In this document: positions 24,395-34,984 of the stretch, one piece after another
How positions within the stretch are numbered: the stretch's first letter is position 1
How the letters are laid out: each line of letters opens with the position of its first letter
Source: Rhizopus sp. PT2906
Lineage: Eukaryota; Mucoromycota; Mucoromycetes; Mucorales; Rhizopodaceae
Length of the DNA stretch: 64,000 nucleotides
Direction of reading: 5' to 3'
NCBI GenBank assembly: GCA_025529335.1
Contig: JAMYHX010000012.1
Span: 176,236 to 240,235 of the forward strand
Notes under the pieces: model-generated
The model's database searches: none
Told to the model about the DNA's origin: nothing
Seen by the model: the letters and a program-made list of their open reading frames with translations, nothing else
Translations under genes and position numbers: made by a program

Positions 24395-25311
24395 TTACAA
24401 ATTCTTTCTTTGACGCTTTTCCTCTGCTTGTTTCTTACGGTAAGCGCGATATTTGACATCAGTTCCAAAGATGTAATCCCACCAGCGAAAAGAAGAAGCA
24501 TAGTTACCTACAAATGCCATGTGGTGGTAATCATGATGATCAGCGCCTGCCCAAAATGGAATGAAGTGACGAAGCGACCAAGGGAAATCGTATCCGGAGT
24601 GGCAGTCGATGGCTTGACACAAGCGACAGACGATCCAGAAGAGCATAGTGAAGAGATGGAGTTGCCAAGGTCGGTCAGCATGGATAAGGAATTTTTGGAA
24701 GGCGTGGTAGATCAATGGTCCGCCAATGGTACCGAAGCCAAGAATAGATGTTTCAAGAGGATGGGCGTACTCAGCAGCGATACCAAATGGAGCAGCATAT
24801 TCGTGATGGACCTTATGAATACGTTTGTAGAGTGGTGGCCAGTGCATTAGACGGTGAACAGCATAATGATAGGCGTCTTCAAAGACAAAGAATATGGCAA
24901 TTTGGGGCAGAATGTATTTCCTAAATAGCAGATGAGTTACAGTCTCTTCTCTAATATGAGATATCTTTACCATGCAGGGAAAGGCGCGTCAATGTTCATG
25001 CCCAAGAGGGATGCCATTGGATGAAATAAAAAGATGAGCGGTCCCTCATACAGAAAGTGTTGGTATAAGACAAGTTTGGTGCATTTCCAATAGTCGGCAG
25101 AAGTATTGACCTTGTTGGGCTGTAATTTATACTGCTTAAAGTAGGGGATAAAATCACAGATCAAGAATGGAATGAATCTACCAAAATAAACGAGTTCATG
25201 CATGACAAAGGCAATGATACCAGTCACCACTAGAGGATCTCTATCCCGGTAAGCCTCTTGCCATTGTTGCTCTAACCAACTGAACTGATCAACTTGTAAA
25301 GTAGAGTTCAT
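24395..25311 (-). CDS. ERG25: C-4 methylsterol oxidase (ERG25)
   Basis: It is an ER membrane di-iron enzyme that oxidises the C-4 methyl groups of 4,4-dimethylzymosterol in ergosterol synthesis. Two exons, 25311-24971 and 24920-24395 (288 aa). All histidine boxes are present: HRLMH, HKVHH and the C-terminal HHDYHH. Family blocks AEYAHPLET and AIDCHSGYDFPW follow in the expected order. Hydrophobic N-terminal segments (residues about 30-50 and 90-110) fit membrane insertion. The start MNSTLQ was chosen because it fits the family length. An in-frame ATG 54 codons upstream lies in a likely 5' UTR. A basic C-terminus (KKQAEEKRQRKNL) offers a dilysine-like ER signal. SREBP-type factors control this gene in other fungi, and one is encoded at 35970. 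Certain. Confidence 0.97.
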
Positions 25312-25494
25312 ATCTTGATAAAGCCAAGATAAAGGAAAAGAAAAGAAAGAAATAAAAGAGTGCCTTATATATAGTTCATTCACCCCGGGACACCTCACCG
25401 ATGAAAAAGAGAAAGGATCAAGTGGGATGATTTTTTCACTTCGGGACATCAAAAAAAAAAAGTTATTGCGCACATCTCTTTATCCGATAAACGT

Positions 25495-26806
25495 TTATGA
25501 AAACAGTGTAGAACAGAACTTTTGATTAATTGGATCATGCCAAAAGGCCATAGCACTCAGGACACCAAAGTAGTGAGCCAACAGTGCAATCACGACACAG
25601 ACGTGAAATATTTGATGAGATGCACCCTAAAGTAAGCTGTATAAGAATAAATGTATATAAAAAAGAGTCGTGATTTTCTTACAAAATAGTTAAACATGCC
25701 AGGTTTGACGCGTTCAGGAAATCTAGCTCCATAAATGACTGCACCCGCAATGTAAGTTAAAGCCATGAGAATCAAGTGACTTAAGGATATGGTCCTTACA
25801 GCATTATTCAGCTACAGTGATGTTAGATATGGAATGATGAATGTATAATTTAAACCTACGCCATATATAATGATGCCATGAAGGGTAGGTACAACACCAA
25901 AAAGCCCTAAAGAGATAAACAGAAGAGCTCTTACCCATCTATAGGCAGGCGTACGAAAATGTTTTAACAAGGTGACTGTAGCCTAGCAACAAGAAAAAAG
26001 TTAAATCCTTGTGATACCCTTTAATGATAGACTTACAGTGATAGCACCCAAAACAACAATGATGGATAGATAAACACCTAAATAGCAATTTAGTTTCTAG
26101 TCTTTAATTGATATCAATAATGTTCTTACTTTGAAGAGTCTGATGACAATGAAAGCCATAATAGATCATGGGAAAGAACGAACCACTAATAAAAAAGAGG
26201 GTTAGACGATTCAATTGGATTCAACATATGATTCATACACTATAAGAGTAGTGATACCAGCATAATCACATCGATTCCAGGTAGCTGCTACTTTTTCTGA
26301 GTGACAAGAGAAACAATGGAAACTAGCACTGAATCCTAAGCAAGTAAGCGCACCAGCAACAAAGACAAAGAAATAGGTATAATCAAAGGATGTTAGAGAA
26401 TCAGCAAGTGGATTTGACCATAAAAAGCGGAATCCAATGCCAATGAAGAGAAGAAAGGCCAAAAAGTGACTCCATATGTTTACTAAGAAATGATAAGTAC
26501 AACAATAATAAGGTACGGTAAAGCATTACTAGATTCGTTATGTAAATAAAATAAGCTTTGGGCGCATTCAAGATAGCTATTGGTTTGTCTTCTATATCCA
26601 CCAGTGATATATACATTGTCCTGCATCCAAGCTGGTATTTCATGCCAGTCCAGTATTCTTTTGATAGGTTGCTTACTTAATAAGGTATCCGTGTCGTTAA
26701 TATCGTCTAGTAATTGCATATCTGATTTAGGGCTTCTTTTCTGAACAACCATATCTATAGTAGCAATAATAAATAAAAGCAAAAGAGAGACGTATTCATA
26801 TGCCAT
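25495..26806 (-). CDS. PAQR/Izh family (haemolysin III-related) membrane protein
   Basis: It is a seven-helix membrane protein of the adiponectin-receptor/Izh family, thought to act as a zinc-dependent hydrolase or sterol/zinc homeostasis receptor. Seven exons: 26806-26530, 26482-26239, 26185-26130, 26077-26037, 25982-25860, 25811-25683 and 25626-25495 (333 aa). The hallmark runs NVYITGGYRR, then ESINIWSHFLA, CLGFSASFHCFSCHS and, near the end, ASHQIFHVCVVIA. These supply the SxxxH and HxxxH metal-ligand motifs. An extra N-terminal hydrophobic segment (MAYEYVSLLLLFIIATID) precedes the conserved part. It reads toward ERG25 on the same strand with a 183-bp gap. In yeast, IZH genes respond to zinc and sterol state, consistent with its neighbours, but that is inference. 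Confidence 0.9.
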
Positions 26807-27326
26807 TCATCTTTTAATCCCTTAAAGAACCCCAATCTTTGGTCTTATTCTTCACCATTATCATAAGCCTATCACGTTAAAGAAAAAAAGACAGTCAAAA
26901 AATCAACAAACACACCTGAATATGCTGAGTTTTATTTATTTTATCTGAACCTTTCTTTTACCTGCAGGCACAACACGAAGTATACTTTGGAGGGGTTAAA
27001 CCGAATGTCCATTATATCATGACCTGTCAAAAGAAAAAAAAAGTTGAACAAAGCCCTTGTGAAAGAAAATCCAGCAGTGACTGTTGATTCATGGTCACGG
27101 TTTATCTGAACTCTAGTAAATGATCATGCTTTACGTGACCAAAGTATCCTTTTCTGTCTCTTTTTCTTCCTCCTATTATACTATTTCACTATAAAAAAGG
27201 AATGTTATTCCATACTATTCCTAAGCACACTGACTGTTCAATCGATGTAACTATTTACCAGAGTAGCAAATACTTGATGATAATCTTTTATCTCAATAGA
27301 GTCTCAGATATGAAGAGCTAAATCAG
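26807..27326. promoter_or_regulatory. divergent promoter region (PAQR / SAP-kinase)
   Basis: A TATAAAAAAGG box at about 27191-27201 fits the plus-strand kinase. Transcription starting about 30 nt downstream would leave ATG 27327 as the first in-frame start. No other motif is clear. Confidence 0.45.
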
Positions 27327-29036
27327 ATGCTTCTGGCAGACATTATCGAAATATGCCGTGAAAGAAATCTGCCAACTGAAGGCACCAAATCACAGCTCAT
27401 AAGTGATTTATTATTTTGGGCAAGTTATACCTTTCTTTTCATATTGAGTGAGCTGTAACTAACATATTGAGCAGAAGGAAAATACAACCCGGCTTGTGCC
27501 TGCTCCTTCAACTCCTAGACTAAACGAATTTGAAATATCACAGTACGCTTCAAGCACTCCAAGCACTAGCGCGATGAAGAACGAAAGAGAGGCGTTGCGC
27601 TCTAGAGAATTTTCCATGTTATTTCTAAATGGCGAGACAGACACGGGTCTGGATATACCGTTCAAGGAACTTGTGATCAAACGAAAAATTGGCAGTGGAG
27701 GATTCAAGGATTGCTATGAAGGTAATAAGCACTATGTGAGAAAGAATGATAATTTTTCTTATAAACAAATTGCTAAATTTAGGTGTTTACAAAGGAGTAA
27801 TAATATTACCGTTTACAGATAGAAAAAGCTATTACAAGACACTAACAGATCTAGTAGGAAGCTGTCGCTGTTGGGGAGTTGAGAATCACTCGGTTCAACG
27901 AAATTAACTTGGCAGAAATAAAGCATGAAATCAACGTGCTAAAGTAAGTTTATTTACTTTTCTATTCATTTGAATATTCATTCTTTTGTAGACAGCTGAG
28001 GCATGAGAATGTGGTCAAATTTATTGGTGTCTGTACTCATCCTAGTCACTTGTGCATAGTGACTGAACTTTGCTCAAAAGGTGACCTCTTTGATGTCATT
28101 CGCGCCTACCCAAGGCCAAGCTTTGCACAGCAAGTCATGTACATGTATGATATTGCTCTTGGGGTAGCTTATCTCCATACAAGAAGACCATCCATTATTC
28201 ATAGAGTAAATATAAGCCAAAATAAGAGGTGACGCACTCATGATTGTAATATATATTAGGACCTCAAATCAATGAATGTCTTGGCAAGTCTTGTTTTTAT
28301 TAAAAAAAAAAAAATCAAAAAGTGCTTATGCAACTGTGTTTAGGTATCTAGTGATGACAGAGCCAAGATTAACGATTTTGGACTTGCACGTATTCGACCA
28401 AGAGCAAACGCTCTCATGCACACTCAATGTGGCACACCAAACTGGTAAGTTCTAACTGCATACAAAACATAAAGACAGACAACTTATTCAATACATAAAA
28501 AGGCAAGGTAACCATGACTACATCCCCGTTTTCTTGTGTACCTCATCATACTTTGCTTTTGTTAGCGCCTGAATTCTGGTCTGTCAATCCAAGCTATACG
28601 GAAAAAGTGGATGTAAGGAAATATAAAAATATGAGATCAGTTTGTTAAACTCAGTATTCTCCATTGTTAAAGGTATATGCATGTGGACTCATATTTTGGG
28701 AAATTATGACTTGGGGAACCTGTGGTTACCCGTATCAAGGTAAATGGGGTATACATCCTACATAAAATTAATCATTTAAAATCAAATATTACAAGATTAC
28801 TCTGAGCATGAGCTTTATGAGGCAGTCAAGTACCATGATGCACGGCCACCTATATCACAATTGACAAGCATATACCCAAGAAACCTGCTTGTCTTGATTA
28901 TGGAAATGTGGGAAACAAATCCTTCTTTGGTAAGTGCGAAGTAAAAGGAAAAAAAATACCCGAGACTGATCTATAGCACATCTAGCGTCCTTCGATGAAC
29001 CATGTTGTTGAACGCCTCTCTACCTATTTGACTTAG
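27327..29036 (+). CDS. SAP-domain protein kinase (TKL-like), 12 exons with a 5-nt microexon
   Basis: Exons: 27327-27419, 27475-27721, 27783-27796, 27858-27943, 27992-28205, 28260-28283, 28344-28444, 28503-28507, 28566-28612, 28673-28739, 28796-28929, 28986-29036 (360 aa, frame exact). Residues 1-31 form a SAP-like motif (ADIIEICRERNLPTEGTKSQ), normally DNA/RNA-binding. The kinase domain follows: IGSGGFKDCYEG loop, HRDLKSMN catalytic loop, NDFGLAR, W-Q-APE, and DVYACGLIFWEIMTWG, which is TKL/tyrosine-kinase-like. The usual VAxK lysine position reads VAVGELRI, so the ATP-anchoring lysine is absent or displaced. Two introns use GC donors (27420, 28284, both GCAAGT). The start is uncertain: an upstream exon from 27202 is possible. 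Substrate is unknown. Confidence 0.8.
28503..28507 (+). other. 5-nt microexon (GCAAG)
   Basis: Preceded by AAAAAG and followed by GTAACC, each flanking intron is 58 nt. Including it turns the junction into TGG-CAA-GCG-CCT-GAA, i.e. W-Q-A-P-E, the expected kinase subdomain VIII sequence. Skipping it gives TGC-GCC-TGA, a stop. Confidence 0.85.
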
Positions 29037-29873
29037 TTAAAAAGCCTCAAAATGTATATTATCACTATTTTTTTTTATCCTATTTACTATATAATAAAAT
29101 GTCTCTTTTTTTCATAAAATTGTGTTGTTAGAGAGGAATCCATCAGTGTGCCGATAAATTTATCAACTAGTCAATTGTCATATGTATCAGTACAATCGAT
29201 GTAACTTGTATATTAACCTCAAGTGAGAGTGATTGCTATTTATTAAGTCACGGTATTATTAGTTGATATGTGCCATAACGTTTCAGAGTAGTAGACCATC
29301 AGTGTAATAGCTTGGTAGTGTATTTTTGTTTCTCAACAAGTTATTGTAACTCGGCAACTTACCAATTACGTCCATGTACTACATCCTATCTTAAATGTCA
29401 ATTGTTTACCTGTTTCTATTCTGTTTCTCCTTTTCTCTTTTTTTCCTTTCTTTTAATAGAATGTCAGAAAAAAAAGAATTACCGCCAGACCGTTATTATA
29501 CACCACAAGTACAGAGCAGTGTGTCTCATAAACCACCTTCAAGTAATCCTATTAAACTCGAGTTTTCTATTTAACTCATTCATACAATAGTATATCAACC
29601 TACGCCTAAACCTGAATCAGTCATAGTGCATGAAAAGACAAGAGTGCATAAAAATAACTCATGTTGCATATCTTGGTATATTACTTATCATATGCTAGTG
29701 GACATATATACTAAAATGATTATATAGTTTATTAGCGTGCTTTATCTGTCTGGCAGTAAAAGATGAAGGCACCAAAACTGCAGAGCAATAGAGAGGTCTT
29801 TTTGAATTTTACTGTTATTCTTCTTTTTTTTATTTTCTTTTATTTAAATAAACAAGCTATATTAAAGATGTCA
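29037..29873. other. intergenic between convergent genes
   Basis: The kinase and the RNPS1-like gene end towards each other here. No additional coding region is supported. A 92-codon frame at 29312-29590 has no motif. Confidence 0.5.
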
Positions 29874-31020
29874 TTAACGTCTTGAAATGGATCGTCTGCG
29901 TGGAGAAGGTGATATGCTGTAACTTCTTCCACGACGAGGTGATCTACTATAACGACGAACAGGGGATCTATTACGACGAGGTGTTCTGCTACGACGAACA
30001 GACCTGCTGCGACGAGGTGATCTACTACGGCTGAGAGGAGTGAGGCTTCTAGAATAGCTTCTACTGCGAGAGTAGCTGCGATCACGGGAGTAGCTGCGTC
30101 CACGAGAATAACTACGTCCACGGGATGGGCTGCGTCTACGAGAATAACTGCGTCCGCGAGAGTAGCTTCGTCTGTCAAGGGAATACGATCTGTCTCTGGA
30201 GAAGCTGCGTGGAGATCGGGAACGAGAGTATGAGTAACGTCTTCCACCTCGGCGAGGAGGTGAGCGGGAAATGGAGCGAGAGTAGCGGCGTCCTTTGTTA
30301 AATCGATCTCCTCGACGCGTAGGTGGTGGACCGCGATAGCTGTCTCTTCTATTATAACGAGGTGGAGGAGAATAACGAGCTGTTGAAAATGATGTGGGTA
30401 AGCCAATTGCTGTATGCTTTTTTATACTGTGATTACCTCTAGGAGGTGAAGAAATGGGTGATCTTGATCTTGATCGTTCCTTTGAAGGAACGGCAACCGT
30501 TAGTTTAACACCATCCAATTGCGCCTAATGAGATATAAATGCTTGTTATCTTTCCCTTGCTGTTTTACTCTGTTTTTGCTCACTGAGGAACTTACATTAT
30601 CCATGTAGCTGATAGCTTTATTAACATCTTCTTGAGTTTCAAAATCAATATATGCCTTTCCCAAGTTGATATTTACTAAAAGAATGTTGAGTATAAGTTT
30701 CTTCGTATATTAGATAATCCTTTTATCCTTTTACATTCTTTGTCAAATGGAAACTTTATATGAGTAATCTTTCCAAATTGTCCAAAAATTTCTTTAATGT
30801 GTTCTTCAGTAACATTGCGAGTTAAATTGCTAACAACAACAGAATGTGAATTCTCAGGAGCCGCAGATCGAGAACGACTTCTACGCGTAGGGGATCTTCC
30901 GCGAGATCCTTTTGATGGTGAACGACCTCTTGACAATGAGCGTGAAGGTGATCTTGAAGTAGGCCTACAAAATATATACGGTTATTTTTGTTATATTACG
31001 TGTTTATCAATGATTTACAT
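29874..31020 (-). CDS. RNPS1: RNPS1-like SR protein (RRM + RS domain), start codon split by an intron
   Basis: RNPS1 is an exon-junction-complex/ASAP component that influences splicing and mRNA surveillance in the nucleus. Exons: AT at 31020-31019, then 30964-30735, 30675-30596 and 30524-29874 (320 aa). The protein begins MPTSRSPSRSLSRGRSPSKG. A single RRM starts near residue 40 with RNP2 VVVSNL and LTRNVTEEHIKEIFGQFGKI, and RNP1 is GKAYIDF. The LTRNVTxxHIxEIF run is characteristic of RNPS1. The C-terminal two-thirds is Arg/Ser-repeat (SYSRGRSYSRD type), a phosphorylation substrate and protein-interaction tail. The initiating ATG is only created by joining AT to G across the first intron (31018-30965, GTAAAT...TGTAG). 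No other in-frame ATG precedes the RS segment except one about 13 codons in. Confidence 0.88.
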
Positions 31021-31649
31021 TTTTGCTTATTATATTATATTCGTTCCTTTATGTAATATTAAAAAAAGTCAAGAAAGAAACTGAAAGAAAAGAAAAAAAA
31101 TGCGCTCCTTCTCAGACTAACTGATGACGCAAAAAAACGAGTCACAGGCTGACACTTTTCGTTTCTCTTGTTCATAAAGGAGAGGCATTGCTGGCCAATC
31201 AAATTATTTTTTTAGCTCAATCAAAGGCCAACACTACATGCACCAGAAAATAGGCTAATACTACGGGTGCTTCCTTGGTGCGCTGCCTATTGTCACTATA
31301 CAACTTCACACTACCAAAGTCTCTGCCTAACCTAAGGCTGAACAGTTCACTCTCTCTGATATAAAATATGCATGTATCATAATGTGATTGATCTTGCATC
31401 TTTGTTGATCAACTGACAGCATAAAATAAGATATATAACAACATTTCTTTTTATCTTTTTCTTCCTGAAAAGAAACAAAACAAGATCTTTTATAAACTCA
31501 TGTTTAGCTTGACGCTACATATTCAAAAGCTTTGTTGGATTACATTATAGGTAACAGGTAGAGGTAGTGCCTGTAGTATTAGTCTAATTTCTGGCGCATT
31601 TTCTGATGCTTGTAGTGTTTCCCTCCATCAAAACTTCCTATGGGTTTAA
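31021..31649. other. intergenic/5' region of the RNPS1-like gene
   Basis: A pyrimidine-rich block on the minus strand (31035-31110) fits a leader and promoter. No coding region is supported. Confidence 0.45.
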
Positions 31650-32979
31650 AACCGTTTATCAAACGAGCTAGAGAATTATCAAAGAATAAATGAAATTTAT
31701 TTGAAGCAGGCAAAAAAAAGAACAGCACAGGAAGCTGAGCTTCTTGCAATCGATTACACGTACAGTTCACTTAAGCAGTACCGAAAAGAAGTACTTTGCA
31801 ATCAAACAAGCACAGCAGGTTCAAGTAGTAGTCCAGGATTCAGCGAGCAAGATAGAGATGGTGGAAAGAGTAAAGCTGGCATTTATGACACTGGTGAACA
31901 AGTTGAAAACGATGAATCTGGTGATCAAATTAGGAGCAAACAATTCAGAGAATCAGATGCAACAATTACTTTGACGAAGAACACAAAAAAATATAGTCTC
32001 AAACCTCCAGTATCCTGTTTGGCTATGCCACATACACCAAAAATACAAGTTCTAGATAGCGAAACGATCATGAAGGGTTGTGCTTTAGGTATTGAATCCT
32101 TGATCAACAATCCTAAATACTCTAAAACTGATGAAATGAAGGAACTCAAGAACAATCAGCACAGCCAACAAAAGAATACTTCTTTATCAAAAACTAGTAA
32201 TATAATGGACTACCTTGGTGATGTTTTAAACTATGATTTTACTGAATTTCTGCCTAATATTTGTAGCCATTCTATTCATCAATCAGGAGATATTACAACT
32301 AAACAGTTTGCAAACTTGATAACATATACTCTGACAGACTACCATTGTAACTGTAAGCAACCTATGATATCGAATAATAACCATGAAAGAACTCCTTTTG
32401 TCGAATATGTTGTACCAATGTTTAAATACTTTGCAAAAGAAACAAACTTATTGGGATTTTCATGGTGCGAAAAAATTATAGAAACACAAACATATGCTCA
32501 GATAGAAGAAGTTGACTTTGTGCCAGCCGACGTTAAACAACTATGAAACACTATTCATTGAGTCTTCGAGCGGTATCACTCAAGAAAATGTGAAACACAC
32601 TCTTGAGGATACGTTAAAGCTCATTTGTGAATGTAATGGTGTTCTCTTCTATATCCTGAGCTAATTCAACAAATGCAGCTTCCAGACAGCATTAAAACGA
32701 TCTATATTTGGTATCCAAGTCATCAAAAATACCATCACTCTTTCAAAGATGAGCTTGAAGAATGACCCGCAGTGGAAATTTGTTAAACTACGATCTGCCC
32801 AAGTTCCTACTGCTTGGAAAGATCGATTTGATTGGGTAAAGATGTTTGAATTGTTAGCCACATTGTATCTGGAATTGATTGAGCAAGAGAAAATCAGTAT
32901 TCAAATCAGAAAGGAGAATTCTGGATTGATCAACGTTACTGCAGAAGAAACCTTGTCTGCTTATTTAAATACGCATTAA
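31650..32979 (+). pseudogene. decayed multi-copy ORF, frames broken
   Basis: A long frame without an ATG (about 31650-32546, some 290 codons) begins with a charged coiled-coil-like segment (KQAKKRTAQEAELLAID). It ends in VEYVVPMFKYFAKETNLLGF and EEVDFVPADVKQL. After a stop the reading shifts: another frame gives FIESSSGITQENVKHTLEDT (about 32552-32616). A third piece at 32749-32979 reads WKFVKLRSAQVPTAWKDRFD followed by a helical C-terminus. The pieces are collinear and look like one gene with frameshifts and deletions. I believe this belongs to repeated ORF families found in Mucorales, but I cannot name it. Order and spacing (acidic motif then ESS) are loosely like the nuclease-type relic at 12 kb. 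Confidence 0.45.
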
Positions 32980-33318
32980 ATTATGACAGAATTTATCTTA
33001 TTGTTTTATTTTTCAAGGAATATAATGTTGCATTCATATACCATCTATTATATCAAACCAACCTAGTCAATAAGGATTGTTTCTTTGTTTTCCTGGAGTG
33101 TTCTTTTCATTGACCGCTTTTGGTGATAAGAAGTTTTGATTGGGTTAAAAATAGTTTGATTGGCACTGCATTAAATTCAGACGTTGACGAAGACGAAACA
33201 AAGGATATGATAAAAGGCTTTCCAAGCCCACGCTATATTTTCAGTAATATAACAATAAAAATTTCTAATTCTATATCCTTATTCCTTTCTAAGCCGCGCA
33301 TCGTGATATGGAGGTTTC

Positions 33319-34200
33319 ATGAATGTCAGTGTCCTCACCCAAGAGCAAATTGTGGAGTTCCTTGAGCTCAGTAGATCTCTCAAACTCGAAAGAGACAGAC
33401 ATGAGAGAACTTCCTGTCCGTTACCCGATGAGATCATCGAGAACAGGAAAGACGCTCCCAAGGCTGAACTTAAGGCCAACATTAAAAGTTTCAACGGGAG
33501 ACAGTCAATTATGAGGGAAGAAACTGGACAAGATCTGGAGCGATCAACAAGATCTTCATCGCTGATCTCGAGAAATTCAACTTGGACTCTCATACCATTG
33601 TTGGCTACAAGTACAAAGACGCGGAGCGACTTAGAACAGCTGGAAAAGCAGCAGCCGAGATCTTTCAAGATCTCAAGTTTGTCATCGATCGAGGAGGATC
33701 AGAGGAGGATTTCCAACAATTGTCGGAAATCCTTGAAAAAGTCCGACGCTCCTCAGTCGACGGTGAAATAGGTGACAAAAATAATGACAGTTACACGAGT
33801 ACTTTTATATATAAATATATGACCTTTTGATTTTTATATTCATTCTTCTTTTTCTTTTCTTTGTGGGTTCCTAATCAGAAATATTACAAGGATTAGAAAA
33901 AGTAAGCAAATATTCTTTATTGTATTCTTTTATGTTATTAACAATAAACAAAGCTGTCAAAACGAACCCATCGAAAAGTCACATATTTCAACGGGTATGT
34001 TAAGCGGAAGAAGCCCGGGATAAATCCACAAAAGCATTACGCCTTCCCACAAGCGTCAGATACTTGGAAGATAAAATCGAGGAAGGCAAGGACATGGCTT
34101 TCAATATCGAAGCTGTCGAAAGAATTCAGCTATTTGGACTAAATGCGGCCCTTTTTTATAATGTTTCCATCATGGACAGAGTAGGTGTTATTTTTAAATG
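33319..34200 (+). pseudogene. gag-like or repeat-associated ORF with frameshift
   Basis: Frame 1 from the ATG at 33319 encodes NVSVLTQEQIVEFLELSRSL and a charged segment. The coding character then shifts to another frame from about 33505: KIFIADLEKFNLDSHTIVGY, then YKDAERLRTAGKAAAEIFQD and GGSEEDFQQLSEILEKVRRS. After two probable introns a further piece near 34000-34200 reads STKALRLPTSVRYLEDKIEE and FNIEAVERIQLFGLNAALF. The general style (helical, charged, EIFQDLKF) resembles retroelement-associated proteins of this fungal group. No zinc knuckle or protease is visible. The shift near 33500 makes this copy probably inactive. Confidence 0.4.
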
Positions 34201-34234
34201 ATAACAAGAGTTTTTTATTTCAATATTATACGAG

Positions 34235-34681
34235 TTAATTAAGCAAATCTTCATGAGTTGCTTTATCATAGATATAAGAGAAGGAGCAACCGACAGCCTT
34301 ACCAGCCTTTGCATCATCCTTGAAGTGCATGACTGTAGGAGAATCAGTAACCATGATACTCATTAACAATATCCTAAAGTGACATGTTAATAATCACCGA
34401 GTCTTTTGTTTCACTTATACTTACAAAGTGATCACCGCATTAAATTTAAGGAAAAGGACGTTTGTATACATTTGAGCAAATTGGTAGGCGAAAGCTTCTA
34501 CCGCTATTCAAACGGGATACCCATAGGAAGCGAAGAGGACAACGACTTTGTTGTTGGTTTTGAGTAATTCTTTAAGTTCATCAAGGCTAGCAGGTAGTTT
34601 CAGATCGATCGTCTCTTGTGTAAAGAAAAAAAACAGATAGTTGGTTGTCTTGTTTGATTTCTCACCTTTGACTGCTGCCAT
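34235..34681 (-). pseudogene. thioredoxin-like pseudogene lacking CxxC
   Basis: Minus-strand exons can be read from the ATG at 34681 (MAAVK, intron GTGAGA...ACAAG). The sequence continues ETIDLKLPASLDELKELLK and NKVVVLFASYGYPV, then an in-frame TGA, then IAVEAFAYQFAQMYTNVLFL and, after a GTAAGT...TTTAG intron, SPTVMHFKDDAKAGKAVG. This follows the thioredoxin fold order (beta3 VVVLF, active-site loop, helix, PTV cis-Pro strand, xGKxVG). The active-site WCGPC is replaced by SYGYPV, and a stop interrupts helix 2. A monothiol or non-catalytic thioredoxin-like ancestor seems likely. It is broken in this genome unless the TGA is a sequencing error. Confidence 0.6.
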
Positions 34682-34739
34682 GGCGACAGTTGTAAATAGA
34701 AAAATAAAGGGGGAGGAGAGAAAGAAAAATGGAGTGCGT

Positions 34740-34885
34740 TAATATCCAAGAATTCGTAATCTCTAAGCCAATAAAGCCTTTGATTAGATCATTCACTGCA
34801 TCCTGAATGGTTGCTGAAGCTTTTACATCAAAGAAGTTTATCAAATGCTCTTTATGCTTTTCATTTAGTTGGAAGTGTGGCTGAG
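34740..34885 (-). pseudogene. IS630-Tc1-mariner transposase fragment
   Basis: The minus strand encodes FQLNEKHKEHLINFFD, then KASATIQDAVNDLIKGFIGL. This aligns with the intact transposase at 59749-61077 (SQLNEQHKDILIRFYD, then KPTATIQDGVEALTNSFEGL). Only the linker between the HTH and catalytic domains survives. Confidence 0.7.
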
Positions 34886-34984
34886 GTTATTTTTAAAAGG
34901 CATATCCTTTTCTGGGTCATTCCTATAAGCTTATTTCCGTTTGCATGCCGTATTATAATTGACATTCGCTGCCTCTTTTGACTT

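Noticed and set aside
24410..24850. 146-codon plus-strand frame opposite ERG25
   Set aside because: Antisense shadow of a strongly conserved gene, with no motif of its own.
25312..25473. N-terminal extension of ERG25 from an upstream in-frame Met
   Set aside because: The extra residues are not part of the family and lie in a purine/pyrimidine-rich leader.
29840..30406. Long minus-strand frame overlapping the RNPS1-like RS domain
   Set aside because: It is a shifted frame of the Arg/Ser repeat DNA; repetitive codons keep alternative frames open.
33279..33668. 129-codon minus-strand frame
   Set aside because: Overlaps the plus-strand decayed ORF, whose codon pattern and peptide look more protein-like.
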